The position numbers were made by a program, and so were the translations under genes. Of a stretch of 8,249 nt of DNA, positions 1 through 6,886 are shown piece by piece. The notes under the pieces are model-generated. The model was given only the letters and a program-made list of their open reading frames with translations. It made no database searches and was not told the origin of the DNA. Where the stretch lies: assembly GCA_964393605.1 (NCBI GenBank), contig CAYMUL010000056.1:1-8249 (forward strand). The letters run 5' to 3'. The stretch's first letter is position 1. Each line of letters begins with the position of its first letter. Source of the DNA: CAYMUL01 sp964393605 (lineage in GTDB: Bacteria; Bacteroidota; Ignavibacteria; Ignavibacteriales; Ignavibacteriaceae).

Positions 1-3000
1 TACATATCTGTTGTTTATATTCTATCTTTAAAGAGACAATACCAGTGTTGGTCAGGGAATAATTATTCTGTGTCTTCATATTTATGTTAACAATCGTTCC
101 CGTTACCACATCTTTTAAGAAAAATGTTCCGGCAGGCAGCGATGATGAATTCCAATTGAAATTAATGGGATACCCGGCTGAGCCTGGCTGAAATTTCAAA
201 ATCCATTCTATTGCTGTAAGAGAATCATTTCTAAAATCCTTAATTGAAGCAATCGGCGGCGAAACTGGCAGCTCAAATCTTCCATCGAATACGCCTGTTG
301 GCGGAACAGGGGGCAATTCCAATTCGTCGAGCAATGCATCTATTCCATTGTTCGCAGATGGGGCTTGTCCAAATGTTAGATCAACATTATCGAATCCTGA
401 TGTGAGTGCTATTGATGTTAACCATGTGAATGGACTGTTTGGTACAACCCTTAGTGTCACATGAATAGATTTTGGAGTATTATCCGGTTCATTATTTTCA
501 ATTCTGATAGTTGAGCGATGTTCACCCTCATCTAACTCCTTTGCAGTTAAATTCACAATTACATTTTGAGATTGACCAGGTTGTACTGTCCCAGAATTGG
601 GGATCACAGAAACAAAATTACTTCCAACAAGCCAATCGATTGATTGGTTGGTAAAGGTTCTGTTATCACCGTGGCTCGTATCAGGCATTTGCCATGCATA
701 TTCATTACACATGACTAATACTTTGCTTAAGCCTAAGTTTGATATTACTACATGTGGCCTATTTTGTTCATCATAAGCAATAACATGAGCAGGAGTTATG
801 GTTGTGCAGTAAGATCCGTATCCATTATACTGACTACTTAAGGTATCAACATTTAAAGTTATTGGATGTGCTAAAATATTTGTGGTATAAGTTTGCGCGA
901 ATGTTCCAATAAATGTTTCACTGATTCCGGTGCCATCTAAAAGGTAATTAATTTGTGATATTGATCCGCTATTGTCAGCCATTAACATTAGTGCCTTGCT
1001 ATTAAGAGTCAACCAGTTTCTAATAAGATTAAGATCTGAGGTTGTTGCGAAGACAATCCTGTCGTCAATAACAACAACATGCAACGGATCAAGGATTGCC
1101 GAGTTGATCGGGTAAGTGAGAAATGTAATTTCACATCCCCTTGCTCGTAAATCTGAAATAAAATTTTGATATCCAATCGTATCAATCAAACTTAGTCCGA
1201 TTCTTTTTCCTGTTAAATCGGACAAAAATGACATAACCGTTCCTCGATCAGAAGATTGCTGTCTTTTTAATTCATTGCCTTCTGTAATGATACTGTAAGC
1301 GTTACTAATAAGATTAAAATTCTTCATCGTTTGATATCCGGCCACATTCCAATTCAATACGCCCTGCCCAGTATTTCCGATTGTCATTGTTTTTGCAATA
1401 CTATCACCTGCAGCAATTGTTACATAAAACGAATCTGGGGTTACCGTAATAACTGGTGGAAGATAAATTGTGAATAAATCATCACTCATATCGTACATCG
1501 TCACATTAGCAGCATTCGCTATTCTTACCAAACATTGAGATGACGGCGTGTTGGGTATCGTCCATGAATATACTCCAGAACTGGCTGCCGTTGATCCAAT
1601 AATTTCTATCCAACTTGTGCCATTGTTTGAAGTATACTCAAGTTTAATGTTTGTCACTTCATAACTATTCCAAGTAATATTTTTTATCGCTGAGACATGC
1701 CAATTTTCTCCACCATTTGGAGCCAATATTTGAACATAAGGAGCAGGTGGTACTGATCTAATAATCGCACCAATCTCACCAACAACTGTCCCTAATGCTG
1801 CATTAATAAATGAAACTCCTGTTAAGAAATTAGTAGTCCCACTATTCTGCTGAACCCAATTGGCTCCGCCATTAGTTGTTCGAAGAATTGTTCCATATTC
1901 ACCAACTGCAGTTCCATTATTTGCATCCGTAAATGAGACCCCTAATAACCAATAAGTAGTCCCACTATTCTGCTGAACCCAATTGGCCCCGCCGTTCGTA
2001 GTTCGAAGTATTGTTCCATAACCACCAATTGCAGTTCCATTATTTGCATCCGTAAATGAAACTCCATATAACCAATAAGTAGTCCCACTATTCTGCTGAA
2101 CCCAATTGGCCCCACCGTTCGTAGTTCGAAGTATTCTTCCATAATCACCAACTGCAGTTCCATTATTTACATCCGTAAATGAAACTCCATTTAACACATA
2201 AGTAGTCCCACTATTCTGCTGAACCCAATTGGCTCCGCCATTAGTTGTTCGAAGAATTGTTCCATATTCACCAACTGCAGTTCCATTATTTGCATCCGTA
2301 AATGAGACCCCTAATAACCAATAAGTAGTCCCACTATTCTGCTGAACCCAATTGGCCCCGCCGTTCGTAGTTCGAAGTATTGTTCCATAACCACCAATTG
2401 CAGTTCCATTATTTGCATCCGTAAATGAAACTCCATATAACCAATAAGTAGTCCCACTATTCTGCTGAACCCAATTGGCCCCACCGTTCGTAGTTCGAAG
2501 TATTGTTCCATAATCACCAACTGCAGTTCCATTATTTGCATCCGTAAATGAAACTCCATATAACACATAAGTAGTCCCACTGTTCTGAATAATCCATCCA
2601 TCGGGAACTTGAGGAGTAATAAAAACATAATTTGGGCTATAACTAGTGCCGAGTGAATTTTCTGCTTTGATCCTAAAGTTGTATTGTGTATTTGCTAACA
2701 ACCCACCGACAAGCGGAGTATTGACATAAATTGAATGATAACCATTTAACGGATTTTGAATGGCTGAAATACTATTACTATAACTAGTTGTTAATCCAAA
2801 TTCGATTGTAACGATAGTGTTTAATCCATTTGGCCAAACTAAACCCCTGAAAAAAGTGGAATTGTAGTATGTGTTATAGGTATAAACAAATTGGGCAATT
2901 GGTGCCGTGGGTATAAATTTTGATAGGCGTAAACGGTAAGGCCCAATATCGGCGAGTAAGGAAGTTTCAAGTTTTTTATTTCTATTCAAATCATATTTTT

Positions 3001-5359
3001 CACTTGGTTGATTTGGGAAAGTACCCCAGTTTTGATAATAAGCAATCCTAATATAATACTCTCCGCTACTCTGAAAATTCCAAACTATTCTCGATTGTGA
3101 AGTACTTAAGTAATCATCATTATACTCTAGTAAATTACCGCTTATGTCATACAACCATATGGCCGCATCAAGCTGCGAATTGGAACGGTTATTTAAATAG
3201 ATTTCAAGCGTATCACCGGCGTTTGCATCAAACTTAAAATAATCGACATCTCCGCTCGGGTCGATTGCGGCATCAATCGTATCACCAATGATAATTAGAT
3301 TTGCCTGAGATGCTGTGTCGTTTGGTTCGGTTTCATATAAAATATTTGTTCCGGAGATATAAACATCCGCATAACTCACTGGAGCTGTCCATACAGCAGC
3401 ATTTGGATAACGACTAGAGAAAAAAGCGGAAGGTGAATTTTCCAAATCTGCAGAAAAAATAAACAATCCAAAAGAATTGCCAGAAGGATGAAATGGGCTG
3501 GTGGTCATATCAAAACTAATTTCATACTCGGTATGCCCGCCATTCATTTCAATCGCACCTGTCACTCCGACAGGATTGGAACTCGCCGTCCCAAATTGAA
3601 GCGCATCCGGATAAGTACCCGTTATCTCTCGAAACTGTATTAAAATCGGACTGTACCTCTGTAACCAAAAATTCCCTTCTCCAACATCCCATAAGTTATT
3701 ATTGTTATTGTCAAAATAAAATCCAATTTGATCATTAACAGAATTGGTATTGTCAGCAAAATCTTTTATTGCTAAATAAAAATGATTCCCGACGATTTTG
3801 ATGTACGCAAAGACATCTTCTGTAGGGGGATCATTATATACACCCAAAATATTCTTGATATTCATGCTATACGCGTCTGACCATTCACCGTTATTTATAA
3901 TTCCGTCAATAACGGGCGATACTATTGAATTTGGTAAATTAAATGTAAAACCTGTTATGTTACAACTTGCAGATGCTTCATTCGAGAGGCTGCCCTCAAC
4001 ACCATTTATCACTGCTGAAACCTTGTAGTAATAAGTTGAACCTAACGTAACACTATTATCAATGTAATCGATTCTAGTTGTTGTTCCCAACAAGGAATAT
4101 GTCCCACTTGAACCTTCTTTCCTATACACGTTGAAATAATCAATAGTTAATCTGACTTTTTCTATTTTAACATTTTTGTTGGAGGAGATGTGTGGATAAT
4201 TGTCTAAATCCCTCATTGTAAGCGAAGGAGCTTCCCAAATTAATGTTATTAGATTCTTGAAATTGGAGCCTGCGACTAAGTTTGCAGGACTACTATTACC
4301 TAACGATATATTTAAAGTATACGGTCCAGTAGATACAATAGATTCAGTTTTAAGTCCGTCAATCATACTGTTGGGAGTTGGATTATTTGAATAATAGGCA
4401 ACTCGTAAATAATAATAGCCTGAAATAGTAGGTATATAATTTATAAGAGGCTGCATGTTCCCTCCGCCGTCATCATCATTAGCAACAAGCGTTCCAATAT
4501 CAGTGCCTCCAGGATTACCGGGTCCAAATAACCAAAATTTGGAATCAAAATTAGTTGAAGACGTATTAGTCAGAGTATAAGGTTGTCCAGCAGTAAGGTT
4601 AACTCTATACCAATCGACATCCAAATCTGGATTTATATCATAATAACCGGTATGGGGTAGAGATAAAATCTGAGTGGCGGTAGTTGGATTATCATTACCA
4701 TCTCCTCCTCCGTTGGATGCTGAAGTGACCTGGAATAAATCCAATCCCCAATAATCTGATGATGCACCTGAAGGGCCTCCATCATACATCAAATATTGAA
4801 TTGCGAATCTAACACTCCCGCCGGTAGGAACAACAAAAGTTCTTCTTGTCCAAGTTGCAGGAACTAAAGAATTGCCCCAATCAATCGTAAAATCGGCAGG
4901 GTCGCTTCCACCTGTCGGTGAAAATTTAACAACTACCGAATCAGGATACTGTCTACCTTTGCTTCTGTACCAGAAACTTATTGTATCGCCGACTCCGCAT
5001 GTGATTGATGGAGAAATCAACCATTGATCAATATAGAAACCATTCGCGCCATGATATTCTTGTGCGATATAGCCCACGCCCTCGAATGCAGGAAATTTTG
5101 ATGTATCGCCATTCAGGCTTTGAGTTGTTCCGCCACCGTCAACATTAACCCATGACCAGCCACGGGCGGCTAAACCAGCGGGTGTGTTATCTCCTTCGAA
5201 GTTTTCCTCAAAAATGACAGTTCGGTTTCCCTCCAAAACAATTGGCATGAACTTCTTATTATCCACATAGGCACTTCCTCTTGATAATGAGGTTAATTCT
5301 TGAGCGTTATTTACAAAGTAGTTTGTAAAAACGAATATTGTAATAACAATTCTTTTCAT
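1..5359 (-). CDS. Giant secreted multidomain surface protein, C-terminus beyond window (probable T9SS client)
   Basis: Open for 1786 codons from ATG at 5359 to the window edge without a stop. An in-frame TAA 24 nt upstream, with no start codon between, fixes the start. Order by residue: signal peptide 1-20 (hydrophobic IVITIFVF, cleavage near NNAQ); choice-of-anchor J/cleaved-adhesin-like 48-213; PPC-like 222-351 (DVDWYRVNL); FN3-like 355-466; CBM9-like 482-669 (VIDGIINNGEWSDA); second PPC 674-812 (ETEPNDTASQA, DVDYFKF); FN3-like 817-916; seven Ycf48/BNR-type blades 926-1212; a PNGGENW...ITW Ig-like domain 1211-1300; split BACON/ASH fold 1303-1340 and 1575-1638, with a GATase-like domain (about 1384-1576) between the halves; then a pre-sorting region containing ELPPVPPTGVFDGRF. 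No catalytic centre is visible, so adhesion or carbohydrate binding at the cell surface is the likely role. A T9SS sorting domain is expected off-window but is not seen. The coding frame is certain; domain names come from motif recognition. Confidence 0.93.
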   Translation of the reverse strand, partial: MKRIVITIFVFTNYFVNNAQELTSLSRGSAYVDNKKFMPIVLEGNRTVIFEENFEGDNTPAGLAARGWSWVNVDGGGTTQSLNGDTSKFPAFEGVGYIAQEYHGANGFYIDQWLISPSITCGVGDTISFWYRSKGRQYPDSVVVKFSPTGGSDPADFTIDWGNSLVPATWTRRTFVVPTGGSVRFAIQYLMYDGGPSGASSDYWGLDLFQVTSASNGGGDGNDNPTTATQILSLPHTGYYDINPDLDVDWYRVNLTAGQPYTLTNTSSTNFDSKFWLFGPGNPGGTDIGTLVANDDDGGGNMQPLINYIPTISGYYYLRVAYYSNNPTPNSMIDGLKTESIVSTGPYTLNISLGNSSPANLVAGSNFKNLITLIWEAPSLTMRDLDNYPHISSNKNVKIEKVRLTIDYFNVYRKEGSSGTYSLLGTTTRIDYIDNSVTLGSTYYYKVSAVINGVEGSLSNEASASCNITGFTFNLPNSIVSPVIDGIINNGEWSDAYSMNIKNILGVYNDPPTEDVFAYIKIVGNHFYLAIKDFADNTNSVNDQIGFYFDNNNNNLWDVGEGNFWLQRYSPILIQFREITGTYPDALQFGTASSNPVGVTGAIEMNGGHTEYEISFDMTTSPFHPSGNSFGLFIFSADLENSPSAFFSSRYPNAAVWTAPVSYADVYISGTNILYETEPNDTASQANLIIIGDTIDAAIDPSGDVDYFKFDANAGDTLEIYLNNRSNSQLDAAIWLYDISGNLLEYNDDYLSTSQSRIVWNFQSSGEYYIRIAYYQNWGTFPNQPSEKYDLNRNKKLETSLLADIGPYRLRLSKFIPTAPIAQFVYTYNTYYNSTFFRGLVWPNGLNTIVTIEFGLTTSYSNSISAIQNPLNGYHSIYVNTPLVGGLLANTQYNFRIKAENSLGTSYSPNYVFITPQVPDGWIIQNSGTTYVLYGVSFTDANNGTAVGDYGTILRTTNGGANWVQQNSGTTYWLYGVSFTDANNGTAIGGYGTILRTTNGGANWVQQNSGTTYWLLGVSFTDANNGTAVGEYGTILRTTNGGANWVQQNSGTTYVLNGVSFTDVNNGTAVGDYGRILRTTNGGANWVQQNSGTTYWLYGVSFTDANNGTAIGGYGTILRTTNGGANWVQQNSGTTYWLLGVSFTDANNGTAVGEYGTILRTTNGGANWVQQNSGTTNFLTGVSFINAALGTVVGEIGAIIRSVPPAPYVQILAPNGGENWHVSAIKNITWNSYEVTNIKLEYTSNNGTSWIEIIGSTAASSGVYSWTIPNTPSSQCLVRIANAANVTMYDMSDDLFTIYLPPVITVTPDSFYVTIAAGDSIAKTMTIGNTGQGVLNWNVAGYQTMKNFNLISNAYSIITEGNELKRQQSSDRGTVMSFLSDLTGKRIGLSLIDTIGYQNFISDLRARGCEITFLTYPINSAILDPLHVVVIDDRIVFATTSDLNLIRNWLTLNSKALMLMADNSGSISQINYLLDGTGISETFIGTFAQTYTTNILAHPITLNVDTLSSQYNGYGSYCTTITPAHVIAYDEQNRPHVVISNLGLSKVLVMCNEYAWQMPDTSHGDNRTFTNQSIDWLVGSNFVSVIPNSGTVQPGQSQNVIVNLTAKELDEGEHRSTIRIENNEPDNTPKSIHVTLRVVPNSPFTWLTSIALTSGFDNVDLTFGQAPSANNGIDALLDELELPPVPPTGVFDGRFELPVSPPIASIKDFRNDSLTAIEWILKFQPGSAGYPINFNWNSSSLPAGTFFLKDVVTGTIVNINMKTQNNYSLTNTGIVSLKIEYKQQIC
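1724..2584 (-). repeat. Seven tandem 123-bp units encoding 41-aa beta-propeller blades
   Basis: The landmark gtagtcccac recurs at 1833, 1956, 2079, 2202, 2325, 2448 and 2571, exactly 123 bp apart, in frame with the giant gene. In protein order the units are R1 (residues 926-966), R2 (967-1007), R3 (1008-1048), R4 (1049-1089), R5 (1090-1130), R6 (1131-1171) and R7 (1172-1212). Each begins NSGTT, continues GVSFTD.NNGTA.G, and ends GTILRTTNGGANWVQQ in two overlapping motifs. This is the blade signature of Ycf48/HCF136-like and BNR-type propellers (TTNGG.NW is the Asp-box-like turn). R7 is degenerate: it keeps NSGTT..L.GVSF and GT.VGE.GAIIR but lacks GGANWVQQ. The preceding GWIIQ (921-925) resembles the missing terminal strand. 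The family assignment is by motif and not by database search. Confidence 0.93.
1847..2584 (-). repeat. Two tandem 369-bp super-repeats (three blades each), nearly identical
   Basis: Block R4-R6 (1847-2215) matches block R1-R3 (2216-2584) at a fixed offset of 369 bp. Comparing by eye from 1832 to 2212 against 2201 to 2581, I find three mismatches: 2136 against 2505, 2169 against 2538 and 2191 against 2560. One further synonymous difference lies at 2213 against 2582. R5 equals R2 and R6 equals R3 at the nucleotide level, while neighbouring units within a block differ much more. This pattern indicates a recent duplication of a three-unit block and not independent single-unit expansion. Copy number could be misjudged by short-read assembly. 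Confidence 0.9.
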
Positions 5360-5492
5360 GTTGAATCCTTTTTTATTAAATTATTGACTATATCTCCCTG
5401 CAAACTTCCCCTACTGCAGAAAATTTTTTCAAAAAAAATTATTTTTTTCTAAGCGGGGGTTTATGGAATTTAGAAGCGAGGCGGAGGAGGAT
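5360..5492 (-). other. Intergenic gap with long A/T tract between anti-sigma gene and surface protein gene
   Basis: This 133-bp gap contains an almost pure A/T run at 5420-5448, including eight A, TTA and seven T (5431-5448), which could fold into a weak seven-pair A/T hairpin. It has no G/C stem, so it is a poor intrinsic terminator. It could instead act as a promoter-proximal A-tract (UP-like) element for the downstream gene. On the minus strand a TTTG at 5403-5400 is followed 17 nt later by TAATTTAA, a partial match to the Bacteroidota TTTG / TAnnTTTG promoter. It lies very close to the start codon and is not convincing. Whether the surface gene is cotranscribed with the two upstream genes cannot be decided from sequence. 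Confidence 0.4.
5366..5370 (-). promoter_or_regulatory. Ribosome binding site of the giant surface protein
   Basis: On the minus strand AAGGA sits six nucleotides before the ATG at 5359. It is the clearest Shine-Dalgarno-like match in the window, as neither of the other two genes has one this good, and it supports the chosen start. Confidence 0.55.
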
Positions 5493-6848
5493 TTATTTGG
5501 AGTTGGACACGAGGAATTTTTCCCCATTCCAATACTTAATTTCTGATTTATACTCTTCGAGGGTTTGCGGCGTTAGCGGCTGGGAGATAAGTCCTTTCGT
5601 GGAGTATTCGTTAAAGATGCGGATTGTGTGATCGATTGGTTTTATTGATACAACATTTAATTCTCGGTTCAGCGTTACGTCGAATTCCGGCGCGGTGTTT
5701 TTTTCATCGCCGCTGATTAGAATTGTGAAAGTTCCCGTACTTATATTTTGATTTATTATACTCTTTGCGCGCGGCGATGCGGTATTCGTTCTCTCACGAT
5801 TTACAACGTCAACGCTCGTGAGAGGAAAAAGTAAATAAGCAATTTCCGCATCCGATTTTGCCAAATTGAAACCGCGCGTAACGGATGATTCCTTTTCACC
5901 AATTAGTTTTTGGGGATCGAGAATTATCATTGCGGCTTGCGTGTAGTCGTCATTTATCCCACACAAAATTATTTCTTTATCACTTCCGCCTGTTACGTCT
6001 AGCGAGTACATTCCCCAAACATGTCCAAAGTGCCAATACTCACCGAGTAGTTTCCCTTTGTCGTCGAAGCGGGAAAGTTTAAAAGGAGATCTTCTATTTT
6101 TTACGCCCACAAAAATTTCATTAGTGTCATCTCTTCTAAAATCTTCAATCAAAAACCCGATTGCGCTGTTATTGTCTTGATAGTAATTATTGTTGTAGCT
6201 AATCACCTCGCCCAATTTTTTAGAGAGAGTTAATTTTTTATTTTTATCGAAAGCGAAAAGATGATCCATATTTCCATCTACATCCAAAGTCGTAATTAAT
6301 TCTTTTTCACCGTCTCCATTTAAATCTTTTAGTTGAATGGTTTTCATCCCAAACTTTGAATCAGTCTCTTTCGGATTGGCGGACGAATTGTAAGGAAGTT
6401 TCCAAAGCAAATTATCTTTTTGGTCGTAAAGATTTATTACCCGCTCGGCTTCATTTAAGGTAAAGTACTGAAGACTTCCGCCGAAGTTGAAGAGGTCATT
6501 TGTATTTATCAGTGTTGCCAATACCAGCGCGGCGGCAATTAGTGCAGTAGATTTCACAGGATTACTCTTCACTTTTCTCAAAAAGCGGATTGGCAAATTT
6601 TTTATGCTTGGTTTGCGTGCGACTTCAACCGCGTTGAATGCCGGCTCAATCCGCACAACCGCATTTTTACTTTCGAGTTGGTGCTGTCCGGTTTCATCGA
6701 GCATTGCATAATATTCCGCCATTTCTTCTTTCAGCTGATTGCAGCTGTAGCACTCGGCAAAATGCTTTTCTATCAACGCAAGATTATCCTCAGTTTTTAA
6801 GTCTCCGAGGATGTAACGTTCAATTATTTCATCAGACAAATGTTTCAT
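5493..6848 (-). CDS. Anti-sigma-factor-like membrane protein with extracytoplasmic FG-GAP-like domain
   Basis: The 451-residue protein has three parts. Residues 1-50 carry a zf-HC2/ZAS-type signature, H29-x3-C33-x2-C36 (KHFAECYSC), the zinc site of cytoplasmic anti-sigma domains that bind ECF-type sigma factors. A single membrane segment spans about residues 99-115 (STALIAAALVLATLI), preceded by basic residues (RFLRKVK), which predicts the N-terminus inside. The remaining ~330 residues would be periplasmic and contain FG-GAP/VCBS-like calcium loops: a clear DLNGDGEKE at 175-183 (D, N, D, E in register) and degenerate versions near 236-244 and 284-292, suggesting a partial beta-propeller. The C-terminal third has no domain I recognise. 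The ATG is preceded by an in-frame TAA six nt upstream, so no longer start exists; the RBS is weak. It begins 37 bp after the 337-aa gene and is probably in one operon with it. Binding a sigma factor is inferred from the zinc motif and topology. Confidence 0.85.
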   Translation of the reverse strand: MKHLSDEIIERYILGDLKTEDNLALIEKHFAECYSCNQLKEEMAEYYAMLDETGQHQLESKNAVVRIEPAFNAVEVARKPSIKNLPIRFLRKVKSNPVKSTALIAAALVLATLINTNDLFNFGGSLQYFTLNEAERVINLYDQKDNLLWKLPYNSSANPKETDSKFGMKTIQLKDLNGDGEKELITTLDVDGNMDHLFAFDKNKKLTLSKKLGEVISYNNNYYQDNNSAIGFLIEDFRRDDTNEIFVGVKNRRSPFKLSRFDDKGKLLGEYWHFGHVWGMYSLDVTGGSDKEIILCGINDDYTQAAMIILDPQKLIGEKESSVTRGFNLAKSDAEIAYLLFPLTSVDVVNRERTNTASPRAKSIINQNISTGTFTILISGDEKNTAPEFDVTLNRELNVVSIKPIDHTIRIFNEYSTKGLISQPLTPQTLEEYKSEIKYWNGEKFLVSNSK

Positions 6849-6886
6849 ATGTTATATATCTTTACAAAAAAGGGGAAGTGCAGAAT

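Noticed and set aside
1724..2584. Possible CRISPR-like array because of regular repeats
   Set aside because: The units are contiguous 123-bp coding repeats without spacers, in frame with a long protein.
1942..2628. Two minus-strand open frames of 73 and 105 codons inside the repeat array
   Set aside because: They are out-of-frame readings of the 123-bp units; 123 is divisible by three, so a stop-free alternative frame repeats too. The long frame from 5359 explains the DNA.
3798..4394. Two plus-strand open frames of 76 and 64 codons
   Set aside because: They lie antisense within the giant gene, have no recognisable domain or RBS, and fit as shadows.
5431..5448. A/T hairpin as an intrinsic terminator for the anti-sigma gene
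   Set aside because: The stem is only A/T pairs with no G/C core, so it is unlikely to terminate transcription efficiently.
5400..6884. Shared TTCTGCA and GGGGAAG words in both intergenic gaps
   Set aside because: The words are short and differ in order and orientation between the gaps, so coincidence is likely.
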